Assembly: GCA_017398425.1 (NCBI GenBank)
Contig: JAFQFZ010000024.1
Coordinates: 1 to 34,049 of the forward strand
Direction: 5' to 3'
DNA: 34,049 nt
DNA from: Clostridia bacterium
GTDB taxonomy: Bacteria > Bacillota > Clostridia > Oscillospirales > Acutalibacteraceae
The notes beneath the pieces were generated by a model. The model was not told the DNA's origin. It did not search any database and worked only from the letters and a program-made list of their open reading frames with translations. Within the stretch, counting starts at the first letter, position 1. Each line of letters opens with the position of its first letter. Positions 7,421 through 15,782 of the stretch are shown in pieces. Position numbers and translations under genes: made by a program.

Positions 7421-8004
7421 CGGATATTCGTCCCATTAAGCAGGAACTGCGTTCGCGGTATAAGGCGCAACGTCGTGCCATGGATCCGCAGGAAAAAGCG
7501 CAGAAAGATTCCGGCATCGCTTCGCGTGTGCGGAGGCTGTGGCAGTATAACAAAACCGATTGTCTGCTTTGCTACGTTTCCACCGATATTGAAGTCGATA
7601 CGCGCCGTATCATCCAGCAGGCGCTTGAAGACGGGAAAAAGGTGGCGGTGCCGCGCTGTGTGCCCGGCACACGCTTGATGGAGTTTTATTATATTCATTC
7701 GCTTTCGGAATTGTCCGACGGAGCATTCGGTGTATTGGAGCCGACGCCCGATCCCGAGCGTCTTTTGACCGATCTGAGCGGAGGACTTTGCCTGATTCCG
7801 GCACTTTGCTACGATCTGCAGGGATACCGCCTCGGATACGGGAAAGGGTATTATGACCGCTTCCTCGCTTCGTTCGGCGGATCGCTTGTGGGTTTGTGCT
7901 ACAGCGATTGTATTGAGTCGCACCTGCCGCACGGACGATATGATCGCCCGGTGGAAACACTCGTGACCGATCAATATATTCGACGTATTCAACGTCGTCG
8001 ATGA
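7411..8004 (+). CDS. 5-formyltetrahydrofolate cyclo-ligase
   Basis: Converts 5-formyl-THF to 5,10-methenyl-THF with ATP, returning a stored folate form to the one-carbon pool. The family signature is complete: IPALCYDLQGYRLGYGKGYYDRFL near residues 130-155, with the basic substrate- and ATP-binding residues. The N-terminal KQELRSRYKAQRRAM helix carries the usual Lys/Arg ATP contact. Length (197 aa) is normal. The ATG is preceded by GAGAGAAGGA and sits inside the end of the DJ-1 gene. Its presence in the same run as thyX, which consumes methylene-THF, gives a one-carbon link between genes in this cluster. Confidence 0.95.
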   Translation: MQVTDIRPIKQELRSRYKAQRRAMDPQEKAQKDSGIASRVRRLWQYNKTDCLLCYVSTDIEVDTRRIIQQALEDGKKVAVPRCVPGTRLMEFYYIHSLSELSDGAFGVLEPTPDPERLLTDLSGGLCLIPALCYDLQGYRLGYGKGYYDRFLASFGGSLVGLCYSDCIESHLPHGRYDRPVETLVTDQYIRRIQRRR

Positions 8005-8028
8005 TTTTTACAGAGGAGGGATTGTGAG

Positions 8029-9516
8029 ATGGAACAGGATAAGCGAATGAACGACGAATGGGATTCGCTTCTTTCGGATCTGGATGATACGTTACGCGAA
8101 ACCGATTCGTCGGCAACGCACATCGATCTGGAGCAATCCGCATCGCGCACATCACCGAATACCGCGTATGTCAGCTTTGAAAATGAGGAGGCCGCCCCCG
8201 ACGCAACAGCGGCGTTTACTGTGCCTTCTCCGCCGGATTTTGACGTGACCAAGGCTATGGACGGGTTGCTGTCTCCTGTGCCGACGCAGGAGACGGATGA
8301 CGTGAAGGTGTTTGATTCGAGCGAGCCTTCTGCCGAGTGTGCAACGGACGATGCGGTTTCCAAAACGACCGTGATCGCCGCTACTCAGGTGTTGCCCGAA
8401 GCTAAGAAGGATGCGGTCGAAGACAAAACTCCCAAAGGGAAAAAGAACAAAAACGAAGCCATGGGATGCCTGAAATCCCTGATTTACATGACGATCGTGC
8501 TGGTCTTGGCGATCATCCTCGGCTATTTCTCGGCGTGTGCCGTGATCGATGTGATGGGACTGTATAATGACGGTACCGAGTTGCGCATCACGGTAGAGGA
8601 GGGCGACGGCACTCAAGAGATCGCCCAACTTTTGGAAGAGAAGGACATCATCGATTATCCGCTTGTGTTCCGTGTGTTCTGCAAGTTCAAGGGCGATAGT
8701 GCAGCGTTCCATCCGGGTGACTTTGTTGTCCGCCGCGGTATGGATTACAACGCGCTGATCAACACCCTCAGTCAAGGCGAAATGCTCGAAACGGTGACGG
8801 TCATGATCCCCGAGGGCACGACGCTTGAGGGTATTGCCGCGATTCTTGAGAAAAACGAAGTGTGTACCGAGGAGCAGTTCTTCGACGGATTGGAGTCGTT
8901 CGATTACGACCAATACGATTTCTTTAAGGAGATCCCCCAAGAGAAACGTGCCAATCGCACGTACCTTGCGGAGGGCTACTTGTTCCCGGATACGTACGAG
9001 TTCTATGTCAACGATGCGGCGACATCCGTGATCGGTCGCATGATCGATAACTTCGAAGTGCGTTCCAAGGATGCATTTGACAGCATTCGCGCATCGGGAC
9101 GTACGGTCGACGACGTGATCATTGCAGCTTCTATCGTTCAGCAGGAAGCCGGCGACGCTAAGGATATGCCGCGTGTGATGCGTGTTATCGAAAATCGTCT
9201 TGCCAACCCGAGCAGCTTCCCGCGTTTGGAGATGGATTCCACGCAGGATTATCTTGACGGACTGGATAACGTCAGCGGTGACGCGTATCAAAGTTCGTAT
9301 GATACCTATAAAATGCAAGGTATGCCCAGCGGTGCTATCTGCAATCCCGGATTGCAGGCGATCAATGCCGCGATCAACCCCTCGCAAGAACCCGATATTC
9401 TCAATTGCTTCTATTTTGCCAGCGTGATCTCGACGGGTGAGACGAAGTTCTCCGAAACGTTTGCAGAGCATGAAGCATGGTGCATCGAACATGGCGTGGG
9501 TGTATACGGAGATTGA
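8029..9516 (+). CDS. mltG: Endolytic murein transglycosylase MltG
   Basis: Cuts nascent glycan strands at the membrane and so sets their length. The protein (495 aa) has a long, acidic, disordered cytoplasmic head (about 1-140), one membrane helix (about 150-172), a LysM-like region and the YceG catalytic domain. The family markers EGYLFPDTYEF and ASIVQQEA are present; the Glu of the latter (about 373) corresponds to the catalytic Glu of E. coli MltG. The C-terminal IxNPGLxAIxAAxNPS segment is also present. GAGGAGG lies in the 24-base gap before the ATG. The head is much longer than in E. coli MltG and may bind cytoplasmic division proteins. The stop overlaps the U32 start. Confidence 0.95.
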   Translation: MEQDKRMNDEWDSLLSDLDDTLRETDSSATHIDLEQSASRTSPNTAYVSFENEEAAPDATAAFTVPSPPDFDVTKAMDGLLSPVPTQETDDVKVFDSSEPSAECATDDAVSKTTVIAATQVLPEAKKDAVEDKTPKGKKNKNEAMGCLKSLIYMTIVLVLAIILGYFSACAVIDVMGLYNDGTELRITVEEGDGTQEIAQLLEEKDIIDYPLVFRVFCKFKGDSAAFHPGDFVVRRGMDYNALINTLSQGEMLETVTVMIPEGTTLEGIAAILEKNEVCTEEQFFDGLESFDYDQYDFFKEIPQEKRANRTYLAEGYLFPDTYEFYVNDAATSVIGRMIDNFEVRSKDAFDSIRASGRTVDDVIIAASIVQQEAGDAKDMPRVMRVIENRLANPSSFPRLEMDSTQDYLDGLDNVSGDAYQSSYDTYKMQGMPSGAICNPGLQAINAAINPSQEPDILNCFYFASVISTGETKFSETFAEHEAWCIEHGVGVYGD

Positions 9517-10766
9517 TGTCAACTATGATGGATTCATCGATTGAATTATTATCCCCTGCGGGCGACCGCGAACGTTTGGAAGCGGCACTGCAGTACGGTG
9601 CCGATGCGGTGTATCTGGCGGGAACATCCTTTGGAATGCGCACCGCCTGCAAGAATTTTGACCCCGATGCGCTTCGTTCGGCGGTAGCGCGTGCACACAG
9701 TCTCGGGAAAAAGGTGTACGTCACCTGTAATACATTGCCGCGCAACGATGAGGTGGAACAACTTCCGGCTTTCCTTGAAATGGTGGATGATGTCGGTGCG
9801 GACGCGTTGATCGTGGCAGATATCGGTTTACTCCCGCTTGTCAAGCGCCATGCTCCGCATTGTGCGATCCATGCTTCGACTCAGCTTGGAGTGGTGAATT
9901 ACGCTACTGCTTCGATGTTGTGGGATCTCGGCGTTTCTCGCGTCGTTTTGGCGCGGGAAATGTCGTTGGAGGAGATCGCCGCTCTGCGTGCGAAAACGCC
10001 CAAGGATCTCGAACTTGAAGCGTTCGTGCACGGCGCGATGTGCATGGCGATTTCGGGACGTTGTATGTTTTCGTATTATCTGGCAGGGCGCGATGCCGGC
10101 CGCGGCGATTGCTCTCAGCCGTGCCGTTGGGGATACGAATTTGTGGAACCGCATCGTCCCGATCGGGTGATGTACGCTGAGGAGCATTCGAAGGGCGCGT
10201 ATTTGTTCAACGCCAACGATTTGAATATGCTCGAGCATATTCCTGCGCTTGTGAAAGCAGGAGTCCGATCGTTCAAAATTGAGGGGCGTGCCAAGGCGCC
10301 GTACTACGTGGCGGTGATCACCAATGCCTATCGTCAAGCGCTCGATGCCTTTAAGGCGAGCGGTTGCGCGGCGGATTTTGTTCCCGAACCGTGGATCTTG
10401 CAAGAGGCAAACAAGGTGAGTCATCGTCCGTATTCCACCGGATTTTATTTCGGTCAGCCGACACAAAATAACGCTTTCGGCGGCTATGTGCGTTCGTATG
10501 AAGTGGCGGCTGTTGTCACGGACTATCGTGACGGTCGCTTGTGGTTGCGTCAACGCAATCGCTTTTTTGAAGGTGAGACGTTGGATGCGCTTATTCCGGG
10601 CGGAAAACCACAGCTCATCCCGGCGATCGATTTGCGCGATGAAAACGGATCGCCGATCGAGGCAACGCCTCACCCTGATATGGTGCTTTCGATGGCTTGT
10701 GATCATCCGCTTCCGAGCGGATCGCTTCTGCGTCGAGAACGAGCCGAAGATATCACAACGGCATAA
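9516..10766 (+). CDS. Peptidase U32 family protein
   Basis: A 416-aa protein of the U32 family, whose characterised bacterial members (RlhA, TrhP/YrrO, UbiU) mostly work in RNA hydroxylation or related modification rather than proteolysis. The TIM-barrel start IELLSPAGDRERLEAALQYG and the family motif HGAMCMAISGRCMFS are clear. Cysteines in CMAISGRC and GDCSQPC are placed like the four [4Fe-4S] ligands of the RNA-modifying members. The FKIEGRAKAPYYV segment follows. Start: ATG at 9516 overlaps the MltG stop (TGATG); ATGs at 9525 and 9528 are alternatives, while an extension to 9477 lies inside mltG. It ends 12 bases before a terminator hairpin. Substrate RNA not known from sequence. Confidence 0.92.
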   Translation: MSTMMDSSIELLSPAGDRERLEAALQYGADAVYLAGTSFGMRTACKNFDPDALRSAVARAHSLGKKVYVTCNTLPRNDEVEQLPAFLEMVDDVGADALIVADIGLLPLVKRHAPHCAIHASTQLGVVNYATASMLWDLGVSRVVLAREMSLEEIAALRAKTPKDLELEAFVHGAMCMAISGRCMFSYYLAGRDAGRGDCSQPCRWGYEFVEPHRPDRVMYAEEHSKGAYLFNANDLNMLEHIPALVKAGVRSFKIEGRAKAPYYVAVITNAYRQALDAFKASGCAADFVPEPWILQEANKVSHRPYSTGFYFGQPTQNNAFGGYVRSYEVAAVVTDYRDGRLWLRQRNRFFEGETLDALIPGGKPQLIPAIDLRDENGSPIEATPHPDMVLSMACDHPLPSGSLLRRERAEDITTA

Positions 10767-10778
10767 GCTGAGGTATTG

Positions 10779-10821
10779 ACGCCTCCTTTGTGGGTATACT
10801 GCCTGCAAAGGGGGCGTTTTT
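10779..10821 (+). terminator. Terminator hairpin containing the next gene's ribosome site
   Basis: Arms ACGCCTCCTTTG (10779-10790) and CAAAGGGGGCGT (10806-10817) pair over 12 bp with one G-T wobble and a 15-base loop, followed by T's to 10821. It would end the thyX-to-U32 transcript. The 3' arm also holds the AAAGGGGG ribosome site of the penicillin-binding protein, whose GTG start is the next base after the T-run. The loop contains TATACT (10795-10800), a possible -10 box, though no good -35 lies at 17 bases. Confidence 0.75.
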
Positions 10822-12435
10822 GTGCGAAAACGATTGTGGGCGTGGGTGTGTGCGTTGTCGGTACTGATGCTTGGGATTTCTGTGCGGCTGTGGTCGTTGA
10901 CGGAAGGGGAATTGCGCACGGTATCGTTGTCGCAGTCCGCGCGGCGCGAGACGATTGCTTCGGTGCGCGGAACCATTTATGATCGATATAAGCAACCTCT
11001 TGTCAACCGTTCCGGCGTATATGCCGTTTTCGTTCCGCCGTGGGATCGTTGCGTTGAGACGATTCACCGCACGGTGGATCCTCAGACATTCCAAGCCGTA
11101 TTGCGGAATACGCAAAACGGACAGCGTTCACTGATCCTTTCGGAATACGCCTTGCCTGCTTCCGAGGGGATCGTACAGGTGCAGGTTCCCGTACGATATG
11201 ACAAAGCCGCTCTGGCGTGCCATGTGATCGGCTATGTCGACGGCGAGGGGCACGGCGTGTGCGGCGTGGAGAGGCAAATGGATGATATACTGACGACGTA
11301 CGGCGGGTTTGCGGATGCGGTGTACCGTGTCGATGCGCTCGGTCGTGTGGCGATGGACAGTGCGCTGTCGTTGGAATATGACGAAGACTGCGGAGTCGGC
11401 GGTGTGCAATTGACACTCGATGCGCAGGTTCAAGAGATCGCGCAACGTGTGGCCTCATCGAGTTTGGCGCGCGGTGCGCTGTTGATCGCCCGCGCAGAAG
11501 ATATGCAGATGTTGGCATCCGTCAGCATGCCCATGTTTGACCCGACTTGTGTGGAAGCGGCATTGGAATGCTCATCGGCACCGCTTTTGGATCGAACACA
11601 GATCAATTACAATTGCGGTTCGGTATTTAAGATCCTCACTGCCGCCGCGGCACTTGAGAGTGGCATTCCCGCCGCAAAGCGCTATGTTTGCACAGGGGCT
11701 TGTACGTTTGACGGGGTGACCATCGGTTGTCATGCGGTTGAAGGACACGGAGAACTCGATATGTATGAGGCGTTTGCGCAGTCGTGTAACGGATATTTCA
11801 TGCAATTGGCACAGGATGTGGGTGCCGATCCGATACGATGTATGGCGGTGCGCGGCGGATTTGACCGCGGACTGGAGGTGCTTGACGGGGCGTTGACCGC
11901 TTGTGCGTTGTTGCCGTCCGCGCAGAATTTGAGCGCGGAGGCGGCGTTGGCGAATTTTTCCATCGGGCAGGGAGAGCTGATGGCTACTCCGTATCATATT
12001 TTGGCCCTGACCGGCAGCATCGTGAACGACGGAGTGTGGTCATGCCCTTCGCTGTACCTTGGGGAAGTGAACCGAAAAGGAGAAACGGTATCACGTGCTT
12101 GTTCCAATGCGACGGTGCGCTTGTTTTCTCCTGAGACGGCGTCTTGTTTGCGAACGATGCTCGAGCAAACGGTGCAGAAGGGTACGGGAACAGCAGCAAA
12201 GCCTTCGTCGAAGAGTGCAGGAGGAAAGACGGGAACCGCGGAAACGGGATGGTATGATCGTGGAGAAGAGGTCGTGCAAAGCTGGTTTACGGGTTATTAT
12301 CCGGTCGAACATCCGCAGTATGTCATCACGGTATTGTCGGAGAACGGCGGGACAGACGGACGATCGGCGTCGCCGCTGTTTAAAGCCGTTTGTGACGAAC
12401 TGGAGCAATGCGGACTTGTGGAAAATCACACGTAA
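10822..12435 (+). CDS. Class B penicillin-binding protein (transpeptidase, PBP2/SpoVD-like)
   Basis: A 537-aa D,D-transpeptidase that cross-links peptidoglycan outside the membrane. Residues about 5-27 form the single membrane anchor. A short dimerisation domain follows (RGTIYDRYKQPLVNR near 49-63). The catalytic triad of motifs is complete: Ser267-x-x-Lys270 (GSVFK), Ser321-Cys-Asn323 and Lys469-Thr-Gly (GGKTGTAETG). There are no PASTA domains and the protein is shorter than typical FtsI or SpoVD (about 600-700 aa). The region between membrane anchor and catalytic domain is compact. The GTG start at 10822 is set by AAAGGGGG seven bases upstream, which lies inside a terminator hairpin. It could be the division or an elongation-type PBP; context with mltG favours wall synthesis in general. 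Confidence 0.93.
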   Translation: MRKRLWAWVCALSVLMLGISVRLWSLTEGELRTVSLSQSARRETIASVRGTIYDRYKQPLVNRSGVYAVFVPPWDRCVETIHRTVDPQTFQAVLRNTQNGQRSLILSEYALPASEGIVQVQVPVRYDKAALACHVIGYVDGEGHGVCGVERQMDDILTTYGGFADAVYRVDALGRVAMDSALSLEYDEDCGVGGVQLTLDAQVQEIAQRVASSSLARGALLIARAEDMQMLASVSMPMFDPTCVEAALECSSAPLLDRTQINYNCGSVFKILTAAAALESGIPAAKRYVCTGACTFDGVTIGCHAVEGHGELDMYEAFAQSCNGYFMQLAQDVGADPIRCMAVRGGFDRGLEVLDGALTACALLPSAQNLSAEAALANFSIGQGELMATPYHILALTGSIVNDGVWSCPSLYLGEVNRKGETVSRACSNATVRLFSPETASCLRTMLEQTVQKGTGTAAKPSSKSAGGKTGTAETGWYDRGEEVVQSWFTGYYPVEHPQYVITVLSENGGTDGRSASPLFKAVCDELEQCGLVENHT

Positions 12436-12440
12436 AACAG

Positions 12441-12470
12441 TTGACAAGTGCAGGGGGAATGGTATATAAT
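12441..12470 (+). promoter_or_regulatory. Promoter of the alaS leader
   Basis: TTGACA at 12441-12446 and TATAAT at 12465-12470 are consensus, 18 bases apart. They begin six bases after the penicillin-binding-protein stop codon, and the T-box leader follows. Confidence 0.88.
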
Positions 12471-12476
12471 TTGTAA

Positions 12477-12742
12477 AGATATGTCACAGGCAGTGACGAG
12501 GAAGAAACCGCTTTGCGGCACTCAGAGAGGATCCTCCCGCGGTCGATAAGATCGAATGGGCTGAAAGAGGATCTGTGCGACGGTCGGCGGTAGGCCGCCT
12601 TTGAGCCTCGCGGCGACGAGTCGCGACGTACCCCCTGCGTTAAAGGGAAGAAAAGCGGCGATACGGTTTTGGCATCGTGTCGCAAGTTGGGTGGTACCAC
12701 GGAAGTCTCCGTCCCATGTTGTGGGGTGGAGCTTTTTATTTT
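12477..12742 (+). ncRNA. T-box leader, tRNA-Ala responsive (alaS)
   Basis: This 340-base gap between genes is a T-box riboswitch. The T-box sequence (TTGGGTGGTACCACGG) is at 12687-12702. The antiterminator folds as TGGG (12688-12691) and ACGGA (12699-12703) pairing with TCCGT and CCCA (12708-12716), leaving the canonical 7-base bulge TGGTACC whose UGGU would pair with the ACCA end of uncharged tRNA. The competing terminator (12707-12742, T-run from 12733) reuses 12707-12716. The likely specifier is GCU (12560-12562), an alanine codon, in GAATGG-GCT-GAAAG on the 3' side of stem I. When tRNA-Ala is uncharged, the leader would read through into alaS. Stem I limits were not folded by computer. 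Confidence 0.93.
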
Positions 12743-12778
12743 TTACATTGGTTTTCTATGCGAAAGGAGATATTCAGT

Positions 12779-15421
12779 ATGCAATGGACCGGACTTAACG
12801 AACTGCGCGAGAAGTATCTGGCGTTCTTTGAAAGCAAAGGACACCTGCGTTTGCCCAGCTTTTCGCTGGTTCCCAACAACGACAAATCGTTGCTTCTCAT
12901 CAACTCGGGTATGGCTCCGATGAAGAAATACTTCACCGGGGAGATCACGCCGCCTCGCAAGCGCGTGACCACCTGCCAAAAATGCATCCGCACGCCCGAT
13001 ATCGAGCGCGTGGGTAAGACGGCGCGTCACGGTACGTATTTTGAGATGCTCGGCAACTTCAGCTTCGGTGATTATTTCAAGCACGAAGCGACCGCTTGGG
13101 CGTGGGAGTTCTGCACGAAGGTGCTCGAGCTTCCCGAGGACCGCATCTGGATCTCGATTTACGAGAACGACGATGAGGCGAAGGACATTTGGGTCAATGA
13201 AGTGGGCGTGGACGCGTCCCACATTGTGCGCCTCGGCAAGGAAGACAACTTCTGGGAGCATGGCAGCGGCCCTTGCGGTCCCTGCTCGGAGCTCTATTTT
13301 GACCGCGGCGAGAAGTATGGCTGCGATAATCCCAACTGCGGCGTCGGCTGTGAGTGTGACCGCTACGTCGAATTTTGGAACCTGGTGTTCACGCAGTTCG
13401 ACAATGACGGCAATGGTAACTATTCGCCGCTTGAGAATCCCAACATCGATACCGGTATGGGCATGGAGCGCTTGGCATGCATCATGCAGGATGTCGGTAA
13501 CCTCTTCGAAGTCGATACCGTGCAAAACATCATGAAGCACATCAGCTCCATTGCAGGTGTGACCTACAAAGAAAATGAGAAAACCGACGTGTCCTTGCGC
13601 GTTATCACCGACCACATCCGTTCGACGGTCTTTATGATCGGCGACGGCGTCATGCCTTCGAACGCGGGTCGCGGCTACGTGCTTCGCCGTTTGCTCCGTC
13701 GTGCGGCGCGTCACGGTCGCTTGCTCGGCATTCGTGAGCCGTTCCTTTACAAGGTGGCGGATACGGTTATTGCCGAAAATCACAGTGCGTATCCGGAACT
13801 TGCCGACAAGCAGGATTTCATTCGCACGCTGATCGAAAAGGAAGAGGAAGCGTTTGGCAAAACCATCGACGGTGGCCTGTCGGTGCTTGATTTCATGCTT
13901 TCCGAGCTCGAAGGCGACACGCTTTCGGGTGAGAATGCGTTCAAATTGTACGATACCTACGGATTCCCGATCGATTTGACGCGTGACATTTTGGAGGAAA
14001 AAGGCTTCAAGGTGGACGAGGAAGCGTTCAATGCCCTGATGGCGGAACAACGCACCCGCGCACGTGACGCGCGCAAGGATGCCGGTGCGGATGCATGGAA
14101 GGGCAAGGCGGCTGTGATCGAACAACTCGAACCCGGTACGTTTGTCGGTTATACGATGCTCGAGACCGATGCGACCGTCAAGGCGATCGTGGTGGATAAC
14201 GAGATGGTCGACTGTGTCACGGAAGGTGACGAGGCAATCGTGGTGTTGGATGTGACTCCTTTCTACGCTCAGAGCGGCGGTCAGGTCGGCGACGTCGGTA
14301 CGTTGACCACCGAGGGCGGCGTGTTTGAAGTGCTGGATACATTCAAGGGACAAAACGGTGTGTTCGCGCAGGGCGGCGTTCAGCAATCGGGCGATCTGCG
14401 CGTGGGAGATGTTGTGAAGGCGGCCGTGCACGTGCCGACTCGTCGTTCCACGATGCGCAACCATACGGCGGCGCACTTGCTGCAGGCGGCTCTCCGTGAG
14501 GTGCTCGGTACCCACGTTGAGCAGGCGGGTCAGTTGGTCGACAGCCAGAAGATGCGTTTTGACTTCACCCACTTTGTGGCAATGACCGCAGAAGAGATCG
14601 AAAAAGTGGAGACCATGGTCAACGGTTGGATCCTGGATGCGGTGCAGACGGATATTCGAGAGATGCCTATCGAGGAAGCCAGAAAGCTCGGCGCTATGGC
14701 ACTCTTCGGAGAAAAGTACGGTGATGTGGTGCGCGTGGTCAGCGTTCCCGGTGTGTCGGTCGAGTTCTGCGGCGGTACCCACGCGGAGAATACCGCTCAG
14801 CTCGGTTTGTTCCGTATCGTCTCCGAGTCGTCGGTTGCCGCGGGCGTTCGCCGCATCGAGGCGGTGACGGGTGCCAATGTGCTTGCTCTGCTTAATCAGT
14901 ATACGGCACAGCTCGACGAAGCGGCACAGGTATTGAAGGCAAATTCGCGTGAAGATCTCGTGCGTCGTGCGACGCAGGTCATGACGGAAGCCAAAGAGAC
15001 GCAGGCAAAGCTGACCGAAGCGGAAAATACCATTGCGGCGGGTAAGATCCATGCGTTGTTTGATAATGCGAAAGACCACAAGGGTATTAAGGTGATCGCG
15101 GCGATGCTGACGGATGTGGACGGCGATGCTCTTCGCACGTTGGCCGATCGTGCTCGCGACATCGACGGCGGTAACACCGTGGCGCTCCTTGCGGCGGTCA
15201 ACGCGGCGGCGGGTAGCGTGACCTTGTGCTGCTGCTGCGGTGCGGCGGCTGTGAAGCGCGGTGCCAATGCCGGTACGATCGTGCGTGAAGCAGCAACCAT
15301 TTGCGGCGGACGCGGTGGCGGACGTCCCGATATGGCTATGGCCGGCGGTAAGGACGTTTCCAAAGTGGACGAAGCGCTGTATTCCGTTACGGCGACATTG
15401 GATGCGCTGTTGAAAGATTAA
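12779..15421 (+). CDS. alaS: Alanyl-tRNA synthetase
   Basis: Charges tRNA-Ala with alanine in the cytoplasm. The 880-aa length is standard. The class II catalytic core opens with LREKYLAFFESKGHLRLPSFSLVP and contains the LFINSGM-type motif (LLINSGMAPMKKYF) and RTPDIERVGKTARHGTYFEMLGN. The editing domain has the zinc-binding HTAAH (about 562) and CGGTH (about 664). A C-terminal C-Ala region with the glycine-rich GGRGGGRPDMAMAGG end is intact. The true start is the ATG at 12779 with AAGGAG before it; the frame stays open upstream only through the T-box terminator. Expression is controlled by the leader at 12477-12742. The HIT gene follows after 22 bases. Confidence 0.98.
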   Translation: MQWTGLNELREKYLAFFESKGHLRLPSFSLVPNNDKSLLLINSGMAPMKKYFTGEITPPRKRVTTCQKCIRTPDIERVGKTARHGTYFEMLGNFSFGDYFKHEATAWAWEFCTKVLELPEDRIWISIYENDDEAKDIWVNEVGVDASHIVRLGKEDNFWEHGSGPCGPCSELYFDRGEKYGCDNPNCGVGCECDRYVEFWNLVFTQFDNDGNGNYSPLENPNIDTGMGMERLACIMQDVGNLFEVDTVQNIMKHISSIAGVTYKENEKTDVSLRVITDHIRSTVFMIGDGVMPSNAGRGYVLRRLLRRAARHGRLLGIREPFLYKVADTVIAENHSAYPELADKQDFIRTLIEKEEEAFGKTIDGGLSVLDFMLSELEGDTLSGENAFKLYDTYGFPIDLTRDILEEKGFKVDEEAFNALMAEQRTRARDARKDAGADAWKGKAAVIEQLEPGTFVGYTMLETDATVKAIVVDNEMVDCVTEGDEAIVVLDVTPFYAQSGGQVGDVGTLTTEGGVFEVLDTFKGQNGVFAQGGVQQSGDLRVGDVVKAAVHVPTRRSTMRNHTAAHLLQAALREVLGTHVEQAGQLVDSQKMRFDFTHFVAMTAEEIEKVETMVNGWILDAVQTDIREMPIEEARKLGAMALFGEKYGDVVRVVSVPGVSVEFCGGTHAENTAQLGLFRIVSESSVAAGVRRIEAVTGANVLALLNQYTAQLDEAAQVLKANSREDLVRRATQVMTEAKETQAKLTEAENTIAAGKIHALFDNAKDHKGIKVIAAMLTDVDGDALRTLADRARDIDGGNTVALLAAVNAAAGSVTLCCCCGAAAVKRGANAGTIVREAATICGGRGGGRPDMAMAGGKDVSKVDEALYSVTATLDALLKD

Positions 15422-15443
15422 ACAGGTGGGAGGGCGAGCGACT

Positions 15444-15776
15444 ATGGATTGCTTGTTTTGTAAGATTGTAAACGGAGAGATCCCCAATAAAACGGTTTAT
15501 GAAGACGACCGTGTGTTGGCGTTTTACGATATCGATCCGAAAGCACCCGTTCATGTGTTGGTCATTCCCAAGGTGCACCTGAGCGGTGCCGCGGCGGTGA
15601 CGGTTGACACAGCAGCGGATGTGGCGCACATTTTTGAGGTGATCCCGCAGATCGCAAAATCGTTGGATTTGACCGATTTTCGCGTCGTGACCAATAACGG
15701 CCCCGACGCAGGTCAAACGGTTGGCCATCTGCATTTCCACATCTTGGGCGGACGTGTGCTCGGAGAAATGGGCTGA
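15444..15776 (+). CDS. HIT family protein (HINT-type nucleotide phosphoramidase)
   Basis: A 110-aa histidine-triad protein. The HxHxH motif is His95-x-His97-x-His99 in GHLHFHILGG, and the N-terminal CLFCKIVNGEIP matches the zinc-binding start of bacterial HINT proteins. HINT enzymes hydrolyse adenosine 5'-phosphoramidates, including aminoacyl-adenylates released by tRNA synthetases, so the place directly after alaS is suggestive (inference). The ATG at 15444 is preferred; GGGAGGG lies upstream, and the earlier ATG at 15426 would place that ribosome site inside the gene. No terminator separates it from alaS, so the two are probably cotranscribed. Confidence 0.95.
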   Translation: MDCLFCKIVNGEIPNKTVYEDDRVLAFYDIDPKAPVHVLVIPKVHLSGAAAVTVDTAADVAHIFEVIPQIAKSLDLTDFRVVTNNGPDAGQTVGHLHFHILGGRVLGEMG

Positions 15777-15782
15777 TCGTCT

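Noticed and set aside
12677..12778. Upstream extension of alaS by 34 codons
   Set aside because: It runs through the T-box antiterminator and terminator; the ATG at 12779 has the ribosome site and the family's start.
12743..15487. 914-codon open frame antisense to alaS
   Set aside because: It mirrors a certain alaS gene, has histidine/arginine-rich low-information sequence and no ribosome site. It arises from the codon bias of the sense strand.
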